64,000 bases of DNA, from the NCBI RefSeq assembly GCF_000186865.1, contig NW_008705568.1, forward strand, positions 1,339,506 to 1,403,505. The letters run 5' to 3'. Numbering within the stretch: position 1 is the stretch's first letter; the number at the start of each line of letters is the position of its first letter. The stretch comes from Aureococcus anophagefferens (lineage: Eukaryota; Sar; Pelagophyceae; Pelagomonadales; Pelagomonadaceae). Below the pieces are notes generated by a model. It was not told the DNA's origin. It did no database searches and was given only the letters and a program-made list of their open reading frames with translations. This document shows, piece by piece, positions 38,042-46,951 of this stretch. Position numbers and translations under genes: made by a program.

Positions 38042-40288
38042 TTAGCGGATCGCGTCGAGGAGCCGCTGCTTCAGCTCGGCCTTGAGGCCCTTTTTCGAGA
38101 GGCCCCGCGCGTCGAGCTCCTTCTTCAGCAAAACGACGGTCATCTTGTTGACCTGAGCCACGGTGAGCGTCTCCTCGTCGGGCTCCGGCGCCGGCGCGAT
38201 GGCCTCGGGCTCCGGCGCGGCCTCGGGCTCCGGCGCCGGCGCGACGGGCTCCTCCGGCATGACGTCGTCGTCGTCGTCGCGCGCGCGCTCCTCGGCCGGC
38301 GGCGGCGGCGGCGGCGACGCCTTCCGGGGCCGCCGGTTGCCCTTCGCGGGCGCCTTCTCGGCCGGCGGCGCGGGCGGCGGGCTCGGCGCGGGCGGGCTCG
38401 GCGGCGCGGGCGCCGGGCTCGGCCCCGGGTCCCCGGCGCGCATGCGGTCGATGGCCGCGCGGACGTCCGCCTCCGTGGCGCCCGCGCGGGCCATCTCGAT
38501 GGCCGTGCAGATCTCCTCGAGCGTCGGCTGCGGGGCGCCGTCCTCGAGCTCGAGCTCCGGCTCCTTCCAGGGCTCCGGCTCCGGCTCCGGCGCGCCATCC
38601 CGCTTGAGCTCGTCGCCGAAGCCGAGCGCCTCGATGTCCGCGACGGCCTCCATCATGTCGCGGCCCGCGTCGCGCGCGGCGACGTAGGCGTCGTAGCACC
38701 GCTTGCCCCGGCCCTCGACGCCCGGCCCCCGCCGGCCGAAGGGGTCGTAGCCGGGCGGCTGGGGCCCGTCCTTGTCCTCGTCGACGGTGACGCCCGCCCA
38801 GTTGAACACCCGGAACTCGGGCATCTTCGGCTCGGGTCGAACCTCGGGGCCCGAGAGCTTGGCGTAGATGGCGCCGTCCTCGCCGACGTGGACGGGCACG
38901 CAGCTGCCGTCGTTCTGTTTGATGGGGATCTCCTTTTTGTGTTTTTCGCAGACGCAGCGCCACGTCTTCAATTCCCCCGTCGCCTCGTCGAGGTCCTCGA
39001 GCACCGTCGCTTTGGCGAGGTCGCAGCCCGGCCCGTGGGGGCAGGCCGCGAGCCGCGCGTAGAACGTCTCCGTGTAGTAGCGGAAGAAGACCGCGAGCTT
39101 CGCGCCGCTTTTGGGATGGGTCGCGGACGCGACGCGCGCGCCGTTGCGGAAGTCGAGCTCCTCGTCGGCCATCCAGCCGTAGCCGTCGGGCGCGGCGCAG
39201 TTCTTGAGGCGCGCCTCGAGGCTCGACGCCGTCGCCTGGGCGTCGTTCCGCAGCAGCACGAAGAGCCGCGACGGGTCCCGGATCTCGAAGTCGCCCAGGG
39301 GCGTGTTCCGGTGCCGGAGCTTCTTCCGGGACACGCCCCGCCCGAAGGGCCGCGAGAGCTCGCCGAAGACGGCCGTGTGGGGCTCGCCCTCGAAGGTGCG
39401 GCAGGCGACCTTGGCCCGGTAGACCAGGGGGTCCTTCTCGAGCTCTTTCAGGTACGTTTCGACCTTTTTCCCGTCGAGCGGCGCGTCGACGAGGACGACG
39501 CAGGACCGGCACTTGGCGTCGTGGGTCCCCCGCGGCGCCGGGTCGACGAGCACGGCCTCCATGTCGCGCTCCTTGGGCGGCTTCGTCTCTTTTCGTTTCG
39601 GGTCCGCGCGTTTTAAAGCGACCAGCGTCGCGTCGACGGCTTCGTCGGCCGTCGCCGCGACGTCCCGGCTTCCGTAGAACGGGCCCGCTTTGCCCGTGCA
39701 ATAGACGACCTGGGCCAGGTCGCGCTGGGCCCGGGAGATGTTCTCGAGCCCCGCCGGCGGGTCGGCCCCGTCCGCGACCACCACCACCGCGCCCCTCCGG
39801 CCGAACGCGCGGCGGCACACGCCCTCGAAGAGCGGCACGTCGGCGACGCCCGTCGTCTCGAGCACGAGCGTGTCCAGGGCGACCTTGGCCTTGCCCGCCT
39901 CCTCCAGGAAGCCCCGGACCGCGCGCTCGACGTCGCCGCGCGGCGAGCAGCAGACGCACCCCGAGCCGAAATCGAAGACCGACGCGAACGCGACGGGCCG
40001 GCTCGCGTCGTCCCACTCGTCGCTCCCCCAGGACAGGCCGAACTCCTGGGCGAACTTGTGCTGGAGCAACGCCGCGCGCCGCCCGGCCTTGTGGAGCCGC
40101 GGCAGCAGCGACGACCGGATGAACGTGCTCTTGCCGCCGCCCGGCGGGCCCGCGACGACGATGACGCAGCGGTTCGCCGCCGCGCGCCGCAGGGCCTGCT
40201 CTTTGGCGACGAAGGCGTCCTCCGCGTCGACGTCCGTCTTCGAGGCAGGCGCCTCAGACGTGGGCTTGGAGGCGCCCGCGGGCGCCAT
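38042..40288 (-). CDS. CobW/COG0523-type GTPase with C-terminal SAP domain
   Basis: 748 residues, intronless. G3E GTPase domain: Walker A AGPPGGGKSTF (about 46-56), GSGCVCCSPRGDV (about 109-119) with the CxCC metal-binding motif of COG0523 metallochaperones, LDTLVLETTG, and VVVVADGADP. The usual NKxD is altered (VVYCTGKAGP). The middle holds a Cys/His-containing region (CPHGPGCDLAKATV..WRCVCEKHK) that could bind metal. A long Pro/Ala/Glu linker leads to VNKMTVVLLKKELDARGLSKKGLKAELKQRLLDAI, a SAP nucleic-acid-binding domain. Known COG0523 proteins insert zinc or other metals; a SAP tail suggests a nuclear or DNA-associated client. Confidence 0.87.
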   Translation of the reverse strand: MAPAGASKPTSEAPASKTDVDAEDAFVAKEQALRRAAANRCVIVVAGPPGGGKSTFIRSSLLPRLHKAGRRAALLQHKFAQEFGLSWGSDEWDDASRPVAFASVFDFGSGCVCCSPRGDVERAVRGFLEEAGKAKVALDTLVLETTGVADVPLFEGVCRRAFGRRGAVVVVADGADPPAGLENISRAQRDLAQVVYCTGKAGPFYGSRDVAATADEAVDATLVALKRADPKRKETKPPKERDMEAVLVDPAPRGTHDAKCRSCVVLVDAPLDGKKVETYLKELEKDPLVYRAKVACRTFEGEPHTAVFGELSRPFGRGVSRKKLRHRNTPLGDFEIRDPSRLFVLLRNDAQATASSLEARLKNCAAPDGYGWMADEELDFRNGARVASATHPKSGAKLAVFFRYYTETFYARLAACPHGPGCDLAKATVLEDLDEATGELKTWRCVCEKHKKEIPIKQNDGSCVPVHVGEDGAIYAKLSGPEVRPEPKMPEFRVFNWAGVTVDEDKDGPQPPGYDPFGRRGPGVEGRGKRCYDAYVAARDAGRDMMEAVADIEALGFGDELKRDGAPEPEPEPWKEPELELEDGAPQPTLEEICTAIEMARAGATEADVRAAIDRMRAGDPGPSPAPAPPSPPAPSPPPAPPAEKAPAKGNRRPRKASPPPPPPAEERARDDDDDVMPEEPVAPAPEPEAAPEPEAIAPAPEPDEETLTVAQVNKMTVVLLKKELDARGLSKKGLKAELKQRLLDAIR

Positions 40289-40376
40289 CTCGATTCGAAG
40301 ACACAGATGTTCAACGAGACTTCAAGACATCGACGATAAGTTCAATAACGCGCCCGGCAGACGCAGAACACACAAG

Positions 40377-42632
40377 TTACTCCGCCGGCCGAGGCGTCCC
40401 GCAGATCGCGCACGCGAGGAACAGCGCCTCGTGCGGCTCGTGGAGGTAGGTGCAGATCTTGCAATCCCACCGTGCCGGCGGCGCCGGCGGCGGCGGCGGC
40501 GCGGGCGCGGGCGGCGGCGCGGGCGGCGGCGCGGGCGCGGCGCGGGGCCGCTTCGCGGGGCGCGCGTCGCCGCCGCGATCGCCGGCGACGTCCGCGAAGA
40601 GCGCGTCGACGAGCGCCGCGTCCTTCGCGTCGTCGAGCGTCGCGCGCAGGACCTCGTCGAAGCCCTCGGACGGCGCGATCGGCCGCCACTTCTTCTCGAG
40701 GGCGCCGACGACTCGTGAGATCTGCTGCGCGCCGCCGGCGGTGCGGCCGTCGAGCCCGCCGTCGTGGTCCCGCCGCGCCAGGCACCGCTCGACGCAGAGG
40801 GCCTTGCTCGACGAAAAGAGGAGCGCGACGCAACGGGCGCCTTTCGCGCGCGCGATGCGGAGCCAGTGGCCGCGCTGCGTCGGCTCGACGTCCGTGCGGT
40901 CGACGTAGGCGACGACGCCGCCGTCGAGCGCGGCCTCGACCGCGGCCGCGACCTTCTCCCGCCGCCCGAGCAGGTCCTGGCAGCACCGCGCCGCGCCGCG
41001 CGCCTCGAGGTGACGTTCGAAGAACGTCGACTTGCCCGCGCCCGGCAACCCGACGGCGACGACGACGAGCCCGCGCGGCCGCGGCGGCTTCGGCGGCGAG
41101 CTCTTGAAGTAGCGCGTGATCTTCTCCGCCTCCCTCACGGGCGCCGCGCCGTCGTCGAGCAGCAGCGACACGCCGAAGCCCCGGTAGTCGCCCGGCGCGA
41201 CGCCCGCCGCGGCGACGGCGCGGCGCACGGCGGTCTCCGGCTTTTCGCCGCGCTCGAGCGCCGCCGCGCGGTGGACGCGGTCGCAGCGGCCGTGGCCGAC
41301 GCCGCCCTTGCAGGACGCGTCGAAGGTCTCGCCGGGCCGCTTCGTGACCCAGATCTTGACGCCGACCTTGGCCACGCGCGCCGCGACGCCGAGCTTGGCC
41401 GCGCGCGCCTCGGCCGTCGCGCACATTTCCGCGGCGAGCTCGTCCAAGTGCGCCGCGTCGCGGCAGCGGAAGCCCCAGGAGCACTGCGCGCCGACGCTCT
41501 TCCGCGGCGGCCGCGGCTCCCAGGGCGCGTCGTCGTTGCCGTTCGCGCGCGCGCGCGTCGCCGCCGCGAGCTTGCCCCGGCCGAGCGCCTTCTCCAGAGT
41601 CGCCAGATCCGCGTCCGCGACGTCCGCGACCGTCGCCAACCCCACCGCCTCGAGCGCGGCGCCGTTTTTCGGGCCGATGCCCGGGAGCTTCCTAACCGGG
41701 AGCGTCCGAAACGTCGCCAGGGCGTCGTCGTCGCTCAGGTGCAAATGGGAGTCCGGGCCGTCGGTGGCCTTGGAGAGGTCCGTCGCGATTTTGGCGAACA
41801 TCATCGACGACGCGGAGCCCACGGAGCAGGTGCAGCCGCCCGTCGCGTCGGCCACGGCCCGGCGGATCGCGGCGGCGACGATGGCCGCGCCCGCGTCGTC
41901 GTCGTCGGACGCCGCGGCGACGGCGGCCGTGACGTCGGCGTAGCACTCGTCGATGGACTTGGCGACGACGTGCTTCGTGACCTTCAGCACGCAGGAGTGC
42001 GCGGCGACGGCGGCCTCCGCGAAGGCCTCGAAGTCGTAGGGCACGGTCACGAGCTCCGGGCAGAGGCGCGTCGCCTCGCCCAGCCACATGTTCGCGCGGA
42101 CGCCTCGCGCGCGCGCCTCGTAGGACGCGCTGCTGATCTCGCTCTGCGAGCTGTCGCCGCCGCCGCTCCAGCAGACCGCGACGGGGCGCTTCTTGAGCTC
42201 CGGGCGGTCCCGCACGGCGACGGACGCGAAGAAGCAGTCGAGGTCGACGTGGAAGATCGTCCGCCGCCGCCCCGGCCGCGGCGGCTCCGGCGGCGCCACT
42301 TCGGCGCCGTCGTCGGCCTCGTCGAGCACGTCGCTCCAGACCTCGTCCCAGCGCCCGATGAAGGCCAGCCGGCTCGCGCGGTGGAACGTCTCGATGAACG
42401 TGTCGTCGTCGAGCGTCGTCCGCGGCGCGCCGCCGGACCGCGGCGGGCCGCCGAGCAGCGGCTCCGCCGCGCGCAGGGCCGCGGCGGTGCGCCGCGCGTC
42501 GGACGTCGTCGCGACCGGCGCGGTCGGCGCGCCCGGGGCCTCCATGAGCGCGGCCGACGGCCGGGTCAGGCGGAGGCTTCGCGTCCAGCACCTGGGTCCT
42601 GCAGCATCTCGGCGGCACGGTTCACCTTGCAA
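40377..42632 (-). CDS. REV1-like Y-family DNA polymerase fused to polynucleotide kinase and RanBP2-type zinc finger
   Basis: 751 residues from Met 42632; a second Met at 42543 (MEAPGAPTAP) is an equally good start. Catalytic palm: TIFHVDLDCFFASVAVRDRP, ISSASYEARARGVRANMW, LCPELVTVPYDFEAF, SIDECYADV (catalytic Asp-Glu). Helix-hairpin-helix PVRKLPGIGPKNGAALEAVG. Little finger ending FDASCKGGVGHGRCD, a pattern typical of REV1. The N-terminal BRCT of REV1 is absent. Then a PNKP-type kinase: VVAVGLPGAGKSTFFERHL (P-loop), DLLGRREKV, VAYVDRTDVEPTQRGHW. C-terminus WDCKICTYLHEPHEALFLACAICGTPRP is a C4 RanBP2/NZF finger. Likely a nuclear repair enzyme joining lesion bypass and end repair. Confidence 0.9.
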   Translation of the reverse strand: MQGEPCRRDAAGPRCWTRSLRLTRPSAALMEAPGAPTAPVATTSDARRTAAALRAAEPLLGGPPRSGGAPRTTLDDDTFIETFHRASRLAFIGRWDEVWSDVLDEADDGAEVAPPEPPRPGRRRTIFHVDLDCFFASVAVRDRPELKKRPVAVCWSGGGDSSQSEISSASYEARARGVRANMWLGEATRLCPELVTVPYDFEAFAEAAVAAHSCVLKVTKHVVAKSIDECYADVTAAVAAASDDDDAGAAIVAAAIRRAVADATGGCTCSVGSASSMMFAKIATDLSKATDGPDSHLHLSDDDALATFRTLPVRKLPGIGPKNGAALEAVGLATVADVADADLATLEKALGRGKLAAATRARANGNDDAPWEPRPPRKSVGAQCSWGFRCRDAAHLDELAAEMCATAEARAAKLGVAARVAKVGVKIWVTKRPGETFDASCKGGVGHGRCDRVHRAAALERGEKPETAVRRAVAAAGVAPGDYRGFGVSLLLDDGAAPVREAEKITRYFKSSPPKPPRPRGLVVVAVGLPGAGKSTFFERHLEARGAARCCQDLLGRREKVAAAVEAALDGGVVAYVDRTDVEPTQRGHWLRIARAKGARCVALLFSSSKALCVERCLARRDHDGGLDGRTAGGAQQISRVVGALEKKWRPIAPSEGFDEVLRATLDDAKDAALVDALFADVAGDRGGDARPAKRPRAAPAPPPAPPPAPAPPPPPAPPARWDCKICTYLHEPHEALFLACAICGTPRPAE

Positions 42633-42717
42633 GCATTTACCGGCCTGCGCCGATTTTGGCTGGCTGCGGGCTGCCCAAACACATCAGCCGCAGCCTTCCT
42701 CGTCGCCTAACGCAGCG

Positions 42718-43883
42718 ATGGACTTCATCAGCGACGTGGAGAAGAAGATGGGCGACATGCTCGGCGGCAGCGCCATGCTCTGCCAGAAGGGCGACGAGAC
42801 GCCCCACGAGGTCCTCTATTTCCCGATAACGGCCCTGGGCGAGCCCATCCGCCTCGCCCTCGCCGTCGGCGGCTTCCCCTTCACGGACACGAACCCGCGC
42901 AACTGCGAGACCTTCCAGGAGCGCAAGAAGGAGCTGTCGCCGCTGGGCGAGGCGGGGCAGGTGCCCATCCTCGTGCTCCCAAACGGCAAGACGATGTGCC
43001 AGTGCCGCGCGATCCTGCGGTACCTGGGCAAGGTCTGCAAGTTCGAGGGCGCGCCCCTCTACCCGACGGACCCCATCGCCGCCTACGAGGCCGACGCGCT
43101 CATCGAGCTCTGCGAGGACATGCGCTCGCCGCTCGGGGCCACGTTCGCGATCTCGGACCAGGCGGAGAAGGAGGCCGCGCACGCGGCTGTGTGGAATTCA
43201 AATCTTCAATGTGCGCATATGCGACAGTTTCGACGCAAGCTCTTCGGCTGTGCTTCGAGAACTCCACGAGAGCGATCGATTCGTCCAAAAATCAGCCGAA
43301 TCGACTTCGATTTGATCGAGCTAGAGAATTCTGAAGTTTGGTCAGGACCACCCAAACCAGTGGTTGAATTCCACACAGGCGCGCGGCGCTCTGGGCCGAG
43401 GGCGGCAAGCAGAAGAAGTGGGCCGCGGCGCTCGACGCCACGCTCGCGAAGGATCCGATGACGACTTTGACCATCGGCAACATCTACGCGTTCTGCATCG
43501 TGAACATGTTCCGGACGCCGACGTTTCTCGACGGCGTGCCGCCGGGCGTCTTCGACGAGCACCCGGCCATCCAGAAGCACCACGACTGGGTCGCGAACCT
43601 CGCGCCCGTGCTCGAGTACTACAAGGAGAAGGACGGCATCCGCGTCGCCTTCCAGCCCCTCCCGAAGCCCGAGCCCGAGCCCGAGGCGCCGTTCGCGCTC
43701 GAGGCGAGCCAGATCGTCCGCCAGGAAGGCAAGATCAAGCAGCTCGAGGAGGTGGGGGCGCCCGACGGGGCCATCGACGCCGCCAAGGACATCCTCAAGG
43801 CCATGAAGGACAAGTACCAGGAGGTCCACGGCAAAGAGTACGTCGCCGAGCCCGAGGCCGAGGCGCCCGCGCCGGCGGCCTAG
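42718..43883 (+). CDS. Glutathione S-transferase with C-terminal WHEP domain
   Basis: Exons 42718-43178 and 43379-43883 give 321 residues. Thioredoxin-fold N-domain: EVLYFPITALGEPIRLALAVGGF, GQVPILVLPNGKTMCQCRAILRYLGK. Helical C-domain: ALIELCEDMRSPLGATF, then AALWAEGGKQKKWAAAL and IGNIYAFCIVNMFRTPTFLDGVPPG. The last 60 residues (EASQIVRQEGKIKQLEEVGA, IDAAKDILKAMKDKYQEVHG) match the helix-turn-helix WHEP-TRS domain otherwise found on aminoacyl-tRNA synthetases. GST and WHEP domains both occur in multi-synthetase complexes, so a translation-related role is possible besides detoxification. Confidence 0.9.
43187..43378 (+). mobile_element. Introner element, family B, reverse orientation with internal 11-bp deletion (192 bp)
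   Basis: Perfect TIRs CTGTGTGGAATTCAA / TTGAATTCCACACAG. Target copies GCACGCGG (43179-43186) and GCGCGCGG (43379-43386), one mismatch. Lacks the 'cccgacttcaa' segment present in other B copies. GC-AG intron restoring KEAARAALWAEGG. Confidence 0.94.
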
Positions 43884-44173
43884 GTACCGGACCGACGCGC
43901 GAAGGCGCTCGAGTTTAATGAGGGCAGGTGAACGACAGCAGCACGGTCCTCGGCGTTGGAGAGCGCACTTTTTCGGTGTTCTTGATGCACTTCAACAAGC
44001 CCGTTGCCTCATCAAGGTCCTCGGGTTACGTTTGGAGTACGGCAGCTTTTTCGGTCTTCCTTGAAGCACTTCAACAAGCCTCGTTGACGTCTTCCTGCCA
44101 CTGGCAGAGCATGACCGTGAGCACTCTTTGCAATCCGCGCTCGCAGATGAGCACTGCGGTCTGGCGCTCGCAG
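43884..44173. promoter_or_regulatory. Intergenic region with imperfect direct repeats
   Basis: Contains two copies, about 78 bp apart, of a T-rich segment ending gcacttcaacaagcc (about 43970-44006 and 44046-44083), then two copies of cgctcgcagatga (about 44143 and 44166). It lies just upstream of a secreted-protein gene, so promoter function is plausible but unproven. Confidence 0.5.
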
Positions 44174-45345
44174 ATGATCGCTGCGCTCCGCATCTGGCTC
44201 GTCGCCACCGTCGCCGCAGCGACGCCCCAGCCGAAGGGCACGGTGACCTGGCCGCGCGGCCCGAAGCTGCGCTGCGCCTGGGACGCGGCGACGCACGCGC
44301 TGCGGGTGTCCTGGCCGCGGGCCGTGGCGCCGGACCCCGCGGCCCTCGCCGCGGACGTCTACGAGATCAACATCGCCGCGGCGTCGCTGGGCCGCGCGCT
44401 CGCCGTGCACACCACGGGCGAGCTCGGCGCGGAGCTCGGGCTCGACGTCCTGCTCCCGGAGACGACGTACTACCTCAGCCTGCGCGCGCACGCGGGCTGG
44501 GCGTTCGGGTCCGGCCGTCTGATGGGCGCCGACACCTGGGGCATGCTCGGCCCCGAGACGGCCTGCGACACGGGCGCCGCGCCGGACGTCGCGCCCCGCG
44601 GCGCCGCGCCGGACGTCGCGCCCCGCGCCTCGACGAGCGACGGACGGTCGACGTTCAACATCGAGTCGTGGCGCATCAGCGAATACTCGGGCGCGACGGA
44701 CTACCTGCTGAACCACGACGGCGCGGACCTCGCCGGCTCGTCGCTCCTCGTGACCGTCTTCGCGCAGATCGAGTTCTACGAGGGCGAGCTCGCGCTGCGG
44801 AGCACGTGGACCGGCGGCTCGACGGCGGACATGGTCGTGAGCGTCTACTGCGTCGACGCGCTGCCGCCGCCGACGCGGGCCAACGACACGACCGGCGATC
44901 CGCGCTTCGCGGACTACGCCTCCTGCAACAACCAGGCGGACCCGTCGACGTCGCGGTGCGCCTGCGCCGTGCCCATGGATCGGCTCGNNNNNNNNNNNNN
45001 NNNNNNNNNNNNNNNNNNNNNNNNNNNNNNNNNNNNNNNNNNNNNNNNGCGGCGCCCGTCGGCAGATGGTACAGCCATCCCGCGGCGGCGGCGTGCCCCG
45101 AAAAGCGAACGCCCGGCGACGGCTGCACCTGGAGCATGGGCGCGAACACGGCGCGCGTCGTCCGCGGGTCCCAGCTCTACGAGCTCGGCCTCAACGCGTC
45201 GGCCCTGACGTGCGATCTCGGCGACCTCCCGGACGGGCAGGTCGGACCGAGCTGCGCGCCGGAGGCAGCGCAGATCGCGCAGAACGCCGCCGTCATGCGG
45301 CGCGCGCTCGCCGCCGCGCCGCTCGCGCCCTGGACCTGCGGCTAG
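44174..45345 (+). CDS. Secreted protein with fibronectin-III-like domain, interrupted by assembly gap
   Basis: Start chosen at MIAALRIWLVATVAAATPQPKG (signal peptide); upstream in-frame Mets exist to 43928 but lie in repeat DNA. Residues about 25-120 form an FN3-like domain (LRCAWDAATHALRVSWPRAV..YEINIAAASLG..PETTYYLSLRAHAG). A duplicated PDVAPRGAA linker follows, then a Cys-rich beta-sandwich-like part (STFNIESWRISEYSGATDYL; VSVYCVDALPPP; CNNQADPSTSRCAC). After the gap the frame changes (gap length is nominal) and continues CTWSMGANTARVVRGSQLYELG to a stop at 45345. Function unknown. Confidence 0.65.
44988..45048. other. Assembly gap (61 N)
   Basis: Run of unknown bases inside the FN3-like gene. 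The reading frame differs on the two sides, so the true gap length is not 61 or an intron lies within it. Confidence 0.99.
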
Positions 45346-45416
45346 GCTTGGAACTTAGACGGCGCGATGGGGGGGGGGGGGGCGTGGGATGCTTGGCTTT
45401 CGGAGGGCGCCGCCGT

Positions 45417-45832
45417 CTACTTGGCGGCGGCGTCGCGCTTCTTGGAGGCCTTGAGGCGCGTGGACAGGGTCTGGATGAAGCCCGTGGAGTTCTGGGGCAC
45501 GAAGCCGCCCTCCTCGTCCATGGACACGATCTTCATGTCGTAGAGGCTGTGGGGGCTCGACCGGCCCCGGGGCATGACGTGGCCCTTGTGGAGCTCGAGC
45601 GCGACGGTCCCCGACACGGGCTTCTGCGCGTGCTGCATGGCCGCGTCGATGAACTCCATCTCCGGCGAGAACCAGTAGCCGTTGTAGACGAGCTCCGCGA
45701 ACTTGAGGCTCAGGGAGTCGCGGAGCCGCATGACCTCGCGGTCGATTGTCAGCGTCTCGAGGTCGAGGTGCGCCGCGGCGAGCACCGTGCCCCCGGGCGT
45801 CTCGTAGCAGCCGCGCGACTTCATGCCCACGT

Positions 45833-45869
<37 letters not shown>

Positions 45870-46296
45870 GACGCCCGCGAGCTCGTTGAGCCGCGCGAAC
45901 AAGGGCAGCGGGTCGGCGCCGAGCGACGCCGTCACGGTTTTGCCCGCGGCGTCGAACTCGCGGAGCGCGACGGGCGCGCCGGCCTCGAAGTCGAGCTCGA
46001 TCTTCGCGGGCGCGTCGGGCGTGTCCTTGAGGTCGCGCGTCTTCTTCTTGAGCACGAGGCCCGGGTACTCGTTCGCGACGCCCGGGAACGCCGGGTCCTC
46101 CAGCTCGCCCGACTCGTAGGAGATGTGCATGATGTTCTCGTCCTCGGAGTAGGAGTGCTTCTTCGTCTGCGACACGGGGATGCCGTGGAGCGCCGCGTAA
46201 TCCAGCAAATCCTGGCGGCCCTCGAATTTCGCGAGGTACTCGGGCTCGCGCCACAACGTCACGCACTGGAGGTTCGCGTCCATGCCGAGGTAGCAG

Positions 46297-46333
<37 letters not shown>

Positions 46334-46814
46334 ACCCGTGGCTCACGTACTCCGCGCCCTCGCGCCACGCGAGCTCGACCTGCTTCTTGGCGATGCACGG
46401 CCGCGCCATCGCCGTGCCCAGCAGGTAGCGGCCCTCGTAGAGGCAGTTGGCCTTGATGCACTCGTAGACGTAGTCCCGGATGAACTCGCGGCGGAGGTCG
46501 ACGCACTCGAAGGCGTAGGCGCCCGACGCCTCCGCCTTGGCCTTGATCTCCTCGATCGCGCCGGCGTCGACGACGTCGTCCTGGCCCAAATCCGCGATGT
46601 AGGCGCAGACCTCGTAGCCCTTCTCGTGGGCGAGGTAGGCGAGCTGCGTCGACGTGTCGAGGCCGCCGCTGTAGGCGAGGACGATCTTGGGCTTGCTCGG
46701 GTCCGGCTCGCGGAAGCGCGCGCTCACGGACGTGTCGCCGAGGTTGACGCTCGACAGGCAGCGTTTCTGCGCCGACGCACGGGCGATGACGGATGCGCGG
46801 CGGAGTGCGAGCAT
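45417..46814 (-). CDS. ASS1: Argininosuccinate synthase
   Basis: 465 residues, intronless. N-terminal presequence-like MLALRRASVIARASAQKRCLSS, then IVLAYSGGLDTSTQLAYLAHEKGYEV (PP-loop), DLRREFIRDYVY, RYLLGTAMARPCIAKKQVE, YVSHGSTGKGNDQVRFEL (SHGxTGKGNDQ signature), and [27 protein letters not shown]. Joins citrulline and aspartate with ATP in arginine synthesis or the urea cycle; mitochondrial or plastid targeting is inferred from the leader. A poly-G run (about 45370-45381) lies just past the stop. Confidence 0.97.
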
Positions 46815-46951
46815 GCTCTCGACTTTGCAGCTCGTCAAGGCGAGGTGCTGCTCGAGGCCGAGGTCGCCAACAAGACGACGACGCAATCTTCACCACGCTT
46901 CACCATTGGCCTCGAAGCCTCCAGTACTCTCAGAAGGCTCTCAGTCGTCGG

